Assembly (NCBI GenBank): GCA_013398015.1
Contig: VZRR01009907.1
Coordinates: 1 to 64,000 of the forward strand
Source: Oreocharis arfaki
Taxonomy: Eukaryota; Chordata; Aves; Passeriformes; Paramythiidae
Length of the DNA: 64,000 bases
Direction: 5' to 3'
Shown: in pieces, positions 39,001 through 54,000 of the stretch
Numbering within the stretch: position 1 is the stretch's first letter
Layout: each line of letters starts with the position of its first letter
Program-made: the position numbers and the translations under genes
Notes under the pieces: model-generated
Told to the model about the DNA's origin: nothing
Seen by the model: the letters and a program-made list of their open reading frames with translations, nothing else
The model's database searches: none

Positions 39001-42000
39001 ACTGAAAGATATGTTTGAATATGTTTGAATATATGTATGAATATGATATTGAGCGTTGGTGGTGGGGCACCATCTTAAAGTTTGGAGTGAATCCAAAATG
39101 AATCATGGGTAAAAGTCAACTAATCTGAGAATTCAACCTTAACTCCTTACAGCCGTTTCTCAATGTTCAAATGATGGAAAGGTAACATCACACACTTCCC
39201 TTTCAAATTTAATTTATGTCTGCATTATAAATTCCAGAATAGACAATTCAAGTAGAATATAATCATGTAGCTGTTGCATACTTCCCAGTACAAGATGAAT
39301 CTATTAATTGCACTGCTATAGGGTAGGAGGAAGGTAGAAACTACCAATTTAATTGCTTCAGTTTTGTAACTTGTTTTGCAATTTGACAGTCAAAAAAATA
39401 ATAAGAAAAGGAAATTGTCACAAGCAAATCAACGAAACTTGCTGCCAGATTTAACCAGCTAAGAAAATTAGGTAATAACAAATGGAGAGAAGGGCCTAAT
39501 ACTCTTTCATTAATCTTTTCTTGTGATGAAATAGCATACCTTCAGGAGAGCAGACTGCAGGAACATCAGAGAGAATAACTAATGCTGCTGCTACCAGTCT
39601 ACTTCCATCTTCTGATAGTAACAGATGTTTTCCAGGTTGAACTGCAGGGCTACAAGTTAATTTAGGGTTGAGCTGGGGAAGCTGTCTGACAAGAATACAA
39701 ACACACAGCTCCAGTGTTGCGAAGACTAATGATTTCCCAGGCACCAGTCCCCCTGTGTCTTTGCCTTCTCCAAATTCTGGTAATGTTTCCTTTTCTGCAG
39801 CACCATCATCAACTAAAAGAAAAACAAGAAATATGGCAGAAGTCTGCAGGCTGTGACTTGTTTCCAAAAGTTTACTTCTTAAGACTGTTTCAGCACGAAA
39901 TTATAATCTTGACACACATGTATCTGCATGGGTATGTATTAAAAATTCTACTGGCAAACATCCATCCATCTGAATAAGCAAACCATGCAGTGATTGTCAA
40001 AAGGCAAAAGGGTGAGCAATAGACTTCGACATACAACATCCTGAGGCACCAAGCCAACATGATGTCACTTGATACAAACATTTTGATTCTTCTCCCAATT
40101 TTTTCCTTTTAGAAAATGAATGTTAGGAAGTTACAATCAGAGTAACTATTGGAACCTGGCTTGTAACACCTGTGTGTGCCAAGTGTGCCCATTGCTCAAT
40201 TGCAGCTGACCCCAGCTTTTCACTAGGATTCCTCCCTCGCTGACACCACTCAGCTGCAGTTTCTGCAGTTTTTCTCCTCACTTTCTGCCTAAAGTGCAGT
40301 TTCAACACCTAAACCGCCCACTATCCATCATTCCACCTGAATTTCTTATGTCAGGAACCTGGACTGTCTTAAACTATAATTAGAATCCAACTGTGAAAAA
40401 CTTCAATTAAGATGCATCTTGGAATCCAGTTTTCCAAGAAAGAATTGCTTTAACCCTGATAATAGATATTCAAACATCTCACACAGTACTGTACCTTCTG
40501 CACTTCTCCGCTTTTCCTTCACATGTTCCTGAGCTGCAAAAAGAATCAAGCGAACCACTTCAAGGGCAGCAAGCTGAATATCAGGTGATTCTCTGGTCAG
40601 TATCAGTCGATGCAAAACATTCAGCAGCTCTACACCCAACTCCTACAGTAAGAAAAACATCTAATATATCTTAATTTTAACGCAAGAGTTTTAGGAACTT
40701 GTTAATACTTGTTACAGCCAGCAGTATTACTCTGACTGATCTCACCAAGGAACACAATGTAATTGATACAATCATAGGAGTTGGCATTTTCTTCAACATC
40801 CAGCTCCTAGCTCCCAGTAACACCAGTCTCAATGAATTCTCCCAACAAAACAGTTATCATAGTAATTTAAGACAGAGGACACAACGAAAAGAACCCAAGT
40901 AATCTTTATCTTACAGCTTCTTAACTCCTGAAGGTGGGGACACTACATTGTATCCCTCCTACACTACATGCATTTCCTTGGACAGAGCATCTACAATCCA
41001 CAGAACTTGGCCATGTCCACAGGCTTTATCACTTCTATTATGTTAGACAATTGCATGGCACGCAGGATGGTATAAACCTTAATTTAAAGGAAAAAAATGA
41101 AATTTCAGATTACTACTTCTTTTTAGGATCACTGTTGTGTAGTGCTTTTTTTCGGTTTTGCCTTTTTTCTTTTTTTAGTATCACTGCTTTTGTCCAGTCT
41201 TCTTCTATCGACTTTGATTTTTACAACAGAATAAATTCAACTATGCCTTGACAGAGAGAATAAGAGAACTCTCTTTTCCAGAATTTTGTCTTTACCCGGC
41301 TCTCATCCTCTCATCTAATTACTTCTTCCTGACGAAATGTCCTCAAATTCTCTGCCCCTCACCTTACAGATTCCACACTGTGCTCTTTTTTATCTCCTCC
41401 CTCTACAGCTTCGGATTTGGGTAAAGCATACAATTACCCTACTACTTTTATGTTGAAGATTCCTGGAAATAGAAGAGATTGTGGAGGTACTGCTCAGACT
41501 AAAACTATGCCTTAATTCTGGGGGGCATTTGGTCATTATGCATTACCTGATCACCACCTATTTTAGACCTTGGCCATGGAACATCGAAGAGTGCCTGCAG
41601 GGCATGTAAGCAGGAAATAATGTTCTCCATTGCTGCGTCCGATCGAGGAGAGCAGAGGAACTCCACACTAATTCCTGTAAGCATCAGAAGAAAAAAACCC
41701 ATGCGCGCTTGGAATTTTAAGAAGTGATTTTTTCCACTACTAGGTAACCTCACAGAAGGTTGAGCAACCACAGAACTAGCATTTTAAGTGAATTCACCTC
41801 CTGTTGCTAACATCTTGGGGTAAGAACTCAATTTCCATCAAAACAATGAAAGAAACTTCAGCTTCTAGACAGTGTAAGACCCAGTTATAACTGGCTACTA
41901 ACATAAATAAAACCCCAGCAATTTCTGAATAACACTGAACACGAGGCCCAATGAACATGATAATTCACAATGAGTATACAGCAGAATATTTGCCTAATCA

Positions 42001-45000
42001 CTCTGATTCATGTAATAGAAGGAAGTGGTGAAATTAATAGTAGTTCACAAACTCTAAGGCTGAGGATTTATCTCGCCATTTAAAAAAAAATGCTAAAGAT
42101 ACCAACTACCACAACTAGATAACCAGCAGTAAGTAAATTACATGAAGCCTAAGCTCGAAAATCCTAGAGCAGAAAAGACCTATCTTTTTTCTCAGCTTTC
42201 AGGACACCTCAAAATATTGGAGATAACAGTCATATAAACGGCAATCCATATTCTCATCACAGTTGTACAGCTGTAATTCCCAAATGTGTGGTGACTTTGG
42301 AAACTAATCAATGTCCACTAAACAACATCCGTGCAACAGAAAAGTGGTTTTAAATTCTTTCCATTTCTCTGTAGAGAGTGAAAATTAAAATGCTATTTTA
42401 TTCAAAAACAGAATAAACAAACCAGATGCCCATGGTTAAGTATGTGAAATTTGATGCACTAAGCAGTAGAGGAAGCAGGGAAAATAAGCAGCTTTTGTAT
42501 CAGAGGTCCCACTTTTAACTGAGGGAGCAATGGAGAGCTCAAAAGGGAGCCAGCTCAAAAGTGAGCTGGCTCTCTGCAGAAAGGCTGGGATTAAAAAGAA
42601 GACATATGCAACAAAGTCATACAAACTCATTCCAAAAAGGGATTACAAAAGAAGGATACAAAAGAGAGACCAAGAAAAAAATATAACCAGAAATGCCTAA
42701 CTGTCTAAATTTAGAGAACTGGCACTGAATTCAATTCACTACCTGATTAGCTCCTGCAGTAGTGAAGGCTTAACAGAGCTTTACATGAATGCAAGGAAAC
42801 ACTTCTTTACCGCGTGGGTGACGGAGCACTGGCACAGGTTGCCCAGAGAGGTTGAGTCTCCATCCACAAAGATATTCAAAAGCTGTCAGGACATGGTCCT
42901 GGGCAGCTGGCTTTACGTGACCCTGCTTGAGCAGGAGGTGGACAAGACGACTCCACAAGTCCCTTCCAACCCATACACTATTGTGTGATGTAAAACTGTA
43001 CCTCAGTGAAACTAATTCATACACTCTGTAACTGTACTGATACAAACACCGTAAAATCCACCCTTGGACTTGCACGTTGATGAGCAGAGCAATAAGCATT
43101 TGTTTAGGGCTTGTTTAGCTCACAGTGTTTTTTGTACCATATTTGGGAAAACGCCTCACAATTTTCTCACTATGACTTAAAACTCTTCCGACTGCATGTT
43201 TTTCTTAAAGATGCAATATTCAATGATGAAGTTAAATTTTAATAATTAAATATCTACTTGCTAACAGTTTTTTCTAGTAAGAATTACATCCTGAGTTCCA
43301 GCATCTAGGCAGATTATGCACTCACTCACTAACCCAAGATAAGATGAAATCTGTCAGTATTCACATCCTCGGGAGATTTCATCAAGGGCCTGGTGGAAGA
43401 ATCTTGACACATGGTGGTTGGGGTAACAGGTCTGGAGAGATTTGTAACTCCTTCATCTGGATCAACAACAATGAAACCTGTGCTAGTAAGCCATAATGCT
43501 GTAGCATAAAGTATCAGTGCCCAGGAGTTGTAGTAATGAGGTCTGGCATTTTCAATTGTCTCTGCTGTATAAAATGTACCACCTACAAGAAAAGAAATTA
43601 GTTGTAAGGCTGTCATTTATTTTCAACAACTGTATTTTCTCATTCTTAAAACGGGATTGTGTTTTGTATATGACTTTTTTTTTAATGTTCAGTGCTAAAA
43701 TTCAGACCAATGAGGGCACTTCATTTAGATTTATTTGGACAGAATCCAACAGATTACCTATTTCTTCTTTCAACCATAAAATTAGCCAACAAATAAGAAT
43801 ACCAAACCACTCTTCACATCCATGAAACCTGCTCTCAAAAGCAGTCCTAATCTTTAAATAGGTCCATAAGTAGGATTATTCTCTATACTATTTCATCATA
43901 CTATGATCTTAACACAAGTCAGTTTGCTTACAAGGGACTTATGAAAATACAACTCATTTGCCTTTTTACCTTCAGCGGGTAGTTGAGATGCATATTCTGG
44001 AGGTAAAGTTAAGAGAGCAAAATCCTGAAGTGCAGCAAGCCAGAGCTTGCTCAGTGTTCCAAGATCTGCCTGTACCAAGTCCAGAAGTCCACTGGCTGAA
44101 AACGTTACATCTCTGTAGCTCTCTTCTGAGGAGTTTGCAAGTTTTAAATAGTGCTTGTGTGTATCACTTTGATTTTTCTGCTTTTCAACCGCAACTATGT
44201 AAACCTGTTGATATATTTGGATAGAGTTACAAATATTAACACCTGGAAAACTACCGTGATCACGAGCAGCACTGCCTCTTGAGCAGGCATGAGGCTTCCT
44301 AGAATCTATTTCTGCTTCAAGTCCAGCAGACATGGGTGAAAAAGCACTTATTCTCTAAACATGCTGAAGCCACTCCCCAGCTAATCATGATGCAAGAATC
44401 CCCAAAAAGGGAAAACTACTAAAATTGCTACCTGCAATTAAGTTCCCTGCTCTTAAAAATTAATATATTATTTGTCCACTTTCTGCTTCCAAACATCAAA
44501 CTCTGTTATAGCTACAAGACTGAAGAATTATCATATAATATAATGATCATATATCATTATGTATATACATACATCTCATTATATATATCATTATATATCA
44601 CTATAATAATGATTCTGAAACAACAGTTAATCCATTCCTAAATCTTTTTTTAACTGAAATGCTATATGGCACTTGAAACTGACTTCTCAAAATGATGTGT
44701 TACTTCGTGATAGCAGTAAAGAATTAGGAGTACAGTTCTTGCATACTTTGCAAACTTTGGGTGTTACCATCTGTAGGTAAATTTAAATGGTAATTTCCCT
44801 AGATACCTCTCTGGTTATCAAAAAGATAGAATTGAGAATGTTTCAGACAAACAGCCCTCTATACTCACTCCAAAATGCCCCCGGAGGGAAGCTCTTCTCA
44901 ATTATAAAGGATGCATTTAGATCCAATGAATCTCAAGTCTGCTTTGTTGAGTACTAGACTCCTGCAATTATGATTTCTGTGTCTTTTTCATGTTTGTTAG

Positions 45001-48000
45001 GTGTAGTGGGTTGTCCCACACCAGCAACTAAACACACACCAAGCCCTTGTCTCACACCTCCCTGCAGCAACAGGATGAGGGAATTCCTTCAATTTCTGTA
45101 AACAAGAAATAGGTAAGACTCTAACGGAGAAGGAACTGCCTAGGGTTTAAGTGAAATATTTGTAAATTACAGGTCACAAAAGCTTATAGGAAGCTCTACT
45201 TTGCTTTGAAGAATTCTAGTGATCTTAATTACAGGCTGGAACAATCTATAGATCTTCACTTCTGATAGCTGAGCCTCACGTCTAGTCTGAATTTTGTCCT
45301 GGCTTCTGACCAGAGAAAGGTTGTTATACGCTTTTAAAAACCTTTTCTTTGTGAAATGATTTTAAATTGATCACAGTACTTCATCTTTTCCTGGAAAGAT
45401 TAAATAGACCAATCTAGTTAAACCTCTCAATGTTAAGTATGTCTTCAAGACTTTTATTCCTGCCTGCTAGCTTGTCTCCAATGGCTTTCCTATTTTGTCA
45501 ATATCCATTCTCAAATATGCACACGAAACATTGGTATATTTTTCTACAAATGTTCACATAAAAACTGTCCATTGCCTACTTTCTCCTCCAAAGTACTTTC
45601 CTGGTTATACACTGAAATATCATCTACCTTCAGAACATGTTCATATCTAGCTGGTTATCAACCATCATCATCCAAGGCCTTCATCACTACTTTCTAATAC
45701 TCATCTCTTGGAGGTGGTGTACATTGTTCACATTTTTGACTTTTAAATATATAACCTTGCCTTTACACATATTAAAACAGGTATTCACATGACCTGACTT
45801 TAATTAAAGCAGCCCTGAACTGACAATATTAATTTAAAAGATCTATTTCCAAGATATGAAATGCCAATAGAGAATGAGAAAAATGACACCTATTTAAAAC
45901 GGTACATTGAGTGGACCATCACCATAACCATTTATAACGTACATTTTTAAATGAATTATTAGAATATATTAAGGAATTAATATTTTTAAGTATGAGATTA
46001 TTCGTAATGCATTGTATAATAAAACCAGTTTAATTAGCAGTGCTTTTGTCAAGTTTACAAAGTTCATGTACTTTTAGAGGCAGCAAAGCAAAGCAACAGG
46101 TCAGCACCTTCTATTAAAAGAAGCATGTCAGAAATTCCTGAAAATTCTGTCTGAAAGGTTCTAACTCACCTACCAGATATCAAGACTAACATTGCAGAGC
46201 TGTTATACTAACCTCTGCCCAAGCCTTAAGGACAGCTAGTACTTCCATTGTTGAGGTACTTTCATTATATTGTTGATTTTGTGCTTCTTTTCCAGCTTGC
46301 ACTTTGAGCAAAGAGGACACAAGCAACTGGTGAACCCTTCGAAGGTCATTAAGATCACTTACTACACCACTTGCTATCCAGGCACTGCATACCTAGTGTT
46401 GTGAAACAGAAACAATGAGGAACAAGAAAAAAACACCACTAGATACTCTTTTTCCCACCTGTAAAATTATGAAAACCAGATTTATTTTCTACTGAGCTAC
46501 AGTCCCTCTCAGACAATAACAAATGTTAAATGACGTCACAGTTTAATAAACTTAAGTAGTGAAAAACAAAACATTAGTGGGGTGCCACCAATAACAGCCA
46601 AAATATCAACTGCTACAAAATTTCTCAAAAGACTTTAAAGTGACAAAAATCCTTGAGTTGCCACAATATAGAGGTAACATAGGTGACATTATTTTTTGTG
46701 CATGGAGGATTTGAAGTTAGAGGATTTATTTCCTTTTTCTTGTGTTGCATATCAAGCAAAAAAAAAGGTATTTCAGAGGGTCTATTACCTAAGAGACTTC
46801 TGACTTTCAACACTTGCCTGACATGCTTTTGCTGTGACATCAGGAGGAGTTTCAGGAGCAAAGGCAGGCCTAAGTGCTGCTCCAACCTATAGAGAAGTTA
46901 TACAACATTTAATACATGGTGAACAATAGACAAAAAACTTATTTTTCATAATCAGACTTTGTTACAGTTTTCCTTTGTAAAGCATAGTTCCTTTGTCATT
47001 TTTTCAGACTGTTTCAGTAAGATTAAAGAGCAAAGAAACAGTTTCAATCATACTCTCATTGTTTTGCTTACACTGAAGACATCATTCTCTTTGAGAGGGG
47101 TCTTCAGAGTTGATTCTACTTTTTGCACAGTCTAAAACAGAAACAGAAATGTCTTCCTTCCTGAATGCTTGACTTCATGAGGAGCCCACAAAAGAAAAAG
47201 CAATGTTCTGAACCACAAAAGACTTGCAAGACACCTACTGAGTGACATTTCCTTACTCAGAAAGAATACAGATTTAAGAAAACAAACAACTGAAGCCGGT
47301 CAACTTCAGAAAGTGAAAAAAAGGGAGAGCACAAACCCCATTTACCTAATAAAGAATACACAAACACAAAGTTACTGGGTTGCAGAGGTTTTACCTACAC
47401 TCTCACTGTTGAAAACAATTTCATTAAAGGCTAATAAAAGATTCCCTAGCTGCTTTAGCATGTATTTGAAAACTCAGATTTAAGTTTGATGTACTACACT
47501 TTCATCACAAAGAGCAAGTACTACAATAAAAGTTTGTGAAAATAAGTGAAAAGGATTTTTTTAATGGCAATTATTTACAATTTCTTAAGACCCTCTAAAG
47601 CTGAGATTCTATTTATGGAACTTCTGAACAAGATTTTAGGAAGTCATTACTTTAGTCCAGAAAATTTATATCCATCTTTTTCTGGATTATTATGATATTC
47701 TTAAGGAAAAAAATTAGTATAGATTTGATTTTTAACAGTTTCACATCTCTTAAACTTACATGAAACAGTTGATGAGATCTGTGCACAGTATTAGCAGAAA
47801 CACTTTAAAGGTACTGAAGCTTAAAAGGAAAATTATTAGCTTTACTTGTGGTGTGCTTGATGGTTTTAGACAGCAAGGACAGATGGTTTATTTTTTTCCC
47901 TTGATAGCTTCAGACTAGACCATAGCACTTCTTTCCCACAAAGGAGTGCCAATAAAATAGAATTATAATGGCAAAAGCAAGATCAAAGCAGGTTAGGATG

Positions 48001-51000
48001 TCTTCAGTGTTAGGATCTCTCCAATTCTATGAGAGAAAGAGATCTGGCCTATTCAGTGCCTGCTAGAAATTGAAGCTATATGAGGCTTGACACAGCTGTC
48101 TGTCATAATTTAAAGCAAGTTTGGTCTGGAACGCAAAATGACTAGGACATCTTTTCTCTAGATCTAAACCAGGACCTAACTCAAATGAACCTTATGAGTA
48201 CAATCCACACTTCTACCTCCTCTAGCTTATTTATTGGCCAAGATCTCTAAATGTGATGGCTGCTGTGCAAAGGCTACTTATTTCTAAGCAGAGTTTAAAA
48301 TTATAGTTATTCCTAATATTTCTTGCAATACTCTCGCACTCTGAAAGCAATACTTTCCAAAAAAACCCCACCAATGATCTATTTTGGTTTTGTTGTATTC
48401 AAGAGGGGAAAACAACGAAACTTGAAAAACTTTGGAGCTAAAAAACCATATGCCAACTGAAAAGATGATTTCTAAGGACGTTAAGTCTGAAGAAATGAAC
48501 ATTATTTCAGTAACAAAGTAACTGAAACCCAGCCCTGCACCCACACACTGCAAATGCAAATTTCTTTTAGTAATTGACTGTAACTCCCAACTTTTCTAAG
48601 TTACTAGCAATTGTGCTTACATTGGCTTGATATTGCTCCAGGATTACATGACCTGGAAACTCTGGTTCCGGAACAGCTGCAAACTTCCTAACAACAATTT
48701 GCAACGTTTGAAGCCCAGAAAGACGAAGTTGATCACTGTGATCTGTGGCAGCCATGAAAGCCATACGGACCAAGTCAGCTAAATGCAATACCAAAAAGTC
48801 ATCTGAAAACAGAAATTAAAAAAAGAAAATAGTTTTATTAAATTTAAATTTAGACATAATGTGTTTTATAAGACTGTTTCAAACGTTTTCAAAATGTGTA
48901 TTTTACATTTTACCCTAACCCATATCAAGGATCCACTTCAGGCAGCTTAAACATATATCAATTTTACTTGGCTACTTTATGGTAGCTGATCTAGCCTGTT
49001 TTCCATTTAAATGTGAAAAAAAAAAGCACTTAGAAGGAAGTTTAAGTATCTTCATGTATGAGACAGATTTTCTAAAAAAGAGTATTGAGGAAAACACCTC
49101 CAGATAAACTGGTAGGTACTGAAAAATGGCACTGTATTTCTACTGGTGATTATGCAAATTATGGAAAGGAAAAAAGTGGCTTTTTTTTAAGTCATAGTCC
49201 CAGATACCAAACTGCAATGTTGTAGGCTGGTGCCCGCTATCACTTGTGACTGCCAGCGCTTATACAGAAACAATGCCTTCCTACGCATATGCCATGGTGC
49301 TATAACCAGGAAGCTGAGTGTAAATGCTGCAGTAAGATGCCATTCTTCCAGCAAATAGAAACTGCTCTACACCTTAATGAATATAGGCTTCCAGAGTAAT
49401 TAAAGGCTTCACTGATTACAAACAGCAAATTTATGATGAATTTCATTAAGATGCAGAGAACTAATACTTATTTTAAGCATACTTTGCATTCTATTGAATT
49501 TTTCCAGTGCTTGACACATACCTCTTGAATCACGTTGTTTTCTTTCCTGAGCCAAAGTTATGTCAAAATGCGCACTGCCTGCATTTTCACACTGGCTTAT
49601 AATTTTACAAACACACTCTGCAGCAAAAACTCTGGTAGACCATCGTGGATTTCGGAAAGGATGGAACCTGTCATCATTGTCAGATGTTAATACAGATACA
49701 TCATCCCCTTTGGCTGTTTCCTCTTCTTGAGTGGTGTCTATTGATGCTACTGTATTGAAATCTGTATTTAGGACACAGAGGGGGAAAAAAACAAACATAT
49801 TATTCTTCCTTACTGTAACGGAAAACTACAGAAAAAACTCTCTTCAAAGTCTATCTCTAGTGTCAAATTCAGAGGGACTCCCTTCAATCTTGGTATCTTA
49901 AAGTAAATGCTAGAATTAAAATATAACAAAACTGTCTACATTTGGTTGATATTACTTGCTGGAAGACAAGATCAATACCATGAAAGTAAATAAAGAACTG
50001 CAGTGAAAGAAGCAATAGAAAAAAACCTCTTTTAAAATAAGTGTGATGCATCAGAAGCTAGTACTGTTCCAAATCAAAAAATCTAAATTCAATAAGTTTT
50101 TCTCCTGCACTGTAGGTAAAAGAATTTCCTTTATCCCTGCCAATATTCAGCACAGTAATAATTTTGTCTGCTCAAGAGTTTCATTATGATATAATAGGTT
50201 TGCATCATTCCTATTACTAATAGAAGAACTGATCAGAATATTTTTCTTGCAGGTAACTGCACAGAACTCACACGGGCAAACCTTTCTGCACTTCCATTTC
50301 TGATATTGAAATAAGTTAACATTAGGAGTATAAAACAACAAGAATATGAACAAGCAACACATCCTAAGATGCTTACAAGAACTCGTTCAATGGGGAAAAG
50401 GCAATCAGAAGGGAGAAAGGCATATTCCTCTGAAGGAACTAAGTTAAAGGATCCAATCTTTCAATATTAATGACGATTATACACTTCATAAATGGCAAAC
50501 ATTCAAGAAACATGAACACTTTCCCTCAGTGACATAGTGTACTGCTGCAGGCCTTATTTTGATTGTGTTCTCAACTACAGTGTATTATGACTTACCAGCA
50601 GAGGCAGCAAGAACATCTTTACAAAGCTTCAGCCAAAAAGAGAGTTTCCCAACTGCCATTGAAGTAAGCATATGAGTCAGAGTCTCTTTGATATCTTGGC
50701 GCAATCTTGGATCCAATTCTTTGTCCAGTAAGCCTAGCAATGCCCCCTCCAGGCCTATTTCTCTGATGTTCACATCTGTGAAGAACAAAGTCTGTGAGCT
50801 GAGTACTGTACATCACAAAACTGCAGTAATGACAACAGAAACCCCACTGAAGGTTGCACACAGGGCATCTTGTGAAACAAGTACTTACTAGACCTGAAAT
50901 ATTTTTGAAACAATTTTATTTTTCACTTTAACACTATAACTAACTTATGAATACAAAACAAACTTTGAGCTTTTACAAAAACATAGTAACAACAAGAAGA

Positions 51001-54000
51001 AAGTTACCCCAGCAAAAAATAAGAAGAATTCTACTTTGAATTTCACAGCTCTACCATCACTACAGCAGCTAGCTCTTGAAAAAAATTATTTCACTTATCT
51101 TACTTAATAAGATAATTCTAAAACAATGTTTTAACTTGAAATGGAAGTTAAAACTATTCTCCAAAAAAGCCCAAAACCAGACACATGGAAATAATTTGTT
51201 AAATTATTATGACTGATTTTATTGGACCAATATTAAAAATTTTAAATATCAGCAGTTTTTAAAAACGGCTATAGTCTATCTTTTCTGAAAATTTCCAAAT
51301 GAGCTTGAATTAAAAGCCGAAGTGAAATAATTTTCTAACACCACTCATTCACAGAAAAGCACATGAAGATGAACTACTGATCACTCTCAGGCCTTTTAGC
51401 AAAAAGTTAATACAAGAGCTACTGGCTAGATAGGCTTACATTTCTCTGGAACTCCCCCTGCATTTCCTCATTTTATCATAATTTGGTACTATATAGACAA
51501 CTGAGGTAGAAAACATTTTGAGCTTAAGATTTCAAGAGCATAGCAAAGTTTTCATACCCATGGCAAAGTGTGTTTAAAATTCACGATCAATATGTCAAGC
51601 TCTTGGATCTCAAAACTTCAATACACTACCTGGAGTAAAATCTTCTTTGCTCTCTTTCACTAGTGCAACAGCATATTCTGATACTTCAGCAGCTTCTCTT
51701 TGCACAAGCTGACGTAAGCAAGCTACCACTGCACGTCTCAGTAATAAGTATGAGCTACAGAGATTCATCTGAAACATGCAAGAAGATACAGTAAGATGGC
51801 TAACAAACCTCTGTGGCAATACCTCAGTAAGGCTGGTATTTTCAGAACAATTGCAGCTATGGCAAATCTGTTAAGTCAGTAAACATGTAATTGATGCTCT
51901 TTTTGCTCAGCTTTTCTTTTTTTTTAACCCCCAAACGAAAGGTTTTGCAAGTCCTGTAATCAGTTTTACAAAACATATCAGTACTTTTAGCATTTTCTCT
52001 CCAAAGACAACTTACAATATTGGTTTGGGGCTGAATTCACCTCTCAACCAATATTGTACAAAGACTGTCCCCATTAACTTCAACACCAGATGAACAGTGG
52101 TCTCAATGAACAACTAACTCTTTGACTACTGGGTATATGCATACAAAGGGCTTGAAAACTCAATACAAGTCACCATCAGATGTAACTAGAGAAATGTCAG
52201 TGAAACCAAGGGTGAGAGAGTCAATCAGGCTTTAGCAAAACAGAACTCCATGCATGAAAGGAAGTTTATAAGAAAGGGCAAAGAGAACACTCCTGCAGTT
52301 TCATTGAAAAAAAAACCAAAAAAAATACTCAGTTACATTAAATTATATTTTAGAGAAGGTGAGAGAAAGGGTGAGAGTTACTGGTGAATGTATGACACAG
52401 AGACAGGTCAACTCTCCTGAGCAGTCTCTAGCAAAAAAGCTCATAGCACCATCATATTTTAACACCAACAGGCCAGTGTGTGGGTTATTTAACTGGAAAA
52501 TACATGATCATAGATTCAGTATTACCGGAACAAGGAAAAACACTTTAAAAACCCATGACATAGCCTCGAGGGTTTCTTGTTAGAATGCAGCTTTCTGTTT
52601 TTCATTTGCATCTTTCAATTTTAAGACAATCCTGAAGGGAATCCTAAAGATGCGATAAACTAGCTGCGTGGTCAGCAAGATGGCTACACCAATATTTATG
52701 CATCTTCTTCTAAATTAAGCTTAGGTTATCATAAAAAAAATTGTTCGTGTACCCTTAGCTGTTACCATCCTTAAAATAGAGCTGAGTGTCTGATGCAGGA
52801 AAACCTTGCGTTAGGCCGTGCTCCTCATTTGTCAGTAACAGGCCAATATATGTTAGTCAAAATGACTAATATATATTACTTAACATATGCTTAAAGAAAG
52901 CAACTTAAGGACAAAAAGAATAAGCAATACAGAATTTCAGCTTTGTTAGATTAACAAAACTAAGCTTCCTCTTCGGAATTTCTACGCATGCATGTGAATC
53001 TACAATACTCCGAATTACATAATTAATACACAAAAAGATACACTCTCTGCATAATTCTTCTACAAGGAAAGAAATCTGACTCAATAGGTATGTCTGCAAG
53101 GTATTTTAACTGCAACTTCAAAAACAAGTGAGACTTTTAATACAACATTTATGCAAGCAGGCTACACATTCTACTTCAAGTTGGACATGCATAAATTGCG
53201 TGCTCATTTTTAAGAGGGAAAATCAGAGGGCCCAATTGAGGCTACTGAAATAACGCAAGATGCACATTTTTCATCTCTCTCATTCTCCCACATTCTAAGC
53301 AGGGGACAGGACTAAATAAAAGACACAAAATGCAAGCATCACACTAAAACTTAAATGTACAAACAGTTCCCTTTCTGTACTTAACACATTAAAAAAAAAT
53401 TATCCCTCACTAAGCACATAAATGAAATGTATTCCTGCCATCTGCACAAAGTTAGGAAGGCTCTGGTTAGGATGACAATAAAATACCACTTGACATGCTA
53501 AAAGAAATTACATTAAAATGGTTAAAAAGGAAGATAAAAGATGAAATAAAAACACCACTGCAAACTGCAAAAGTTTAGGATTAACAAGGCACAGGGACCT
53601 ACCAACACAGAATTATCCAACAAGATTTCCTGCACAAAAACAAACGACAACCAGTCATGACAAAACCAAAATAGGTATCACAGTGATAGCAACCACACAT
53701 GGAGACCGTAACATGTAAATTCAGCATATAATACAATTCAGAATCTTATCTCAAACATACCAAAAGCCTAATTTGCTTATTTCATTTCTCTTATTTTTCA
53801 TGTTGAACACACTGAAATTCCAATCCAACTGCCCCTAAAAGTAATACTTAAACAGTACCAAAAAACAGGACAGCATAGTTACTAACATTTTATACTTTAT
53901 TGTGTTTCAAAATATCTTTTATATCTCAGAGATGAAAACTGGCATTCACTGTGTTGAGGAATACTACATCATAAGCTTACACAGATAAGCTCTTTAGAAG

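Larger units (their letters stand above)
44205..46212 (-). other. HEATR5A: HEATR5A intron w14-w15
   Basis: A 2 kb intron with an AT-only quasi-palindromic stretch (44,530-44,615) and an LTR-like scrap at 45,002-45,100. The remainder, including a moderately C/T-rich segment at 45,440-45,720, was not recognised. Confidence 0.7.

Noticed and set aside
44205..44333. Upstream extension of the exon w15 open frame (MSAGLEAEIDSRKPHACSRG).
   Set aside because: A consensus acceptor at 44,205 joins AWAE to VYIVAVEKQ as in the family; the extension is intron that happens to be open.
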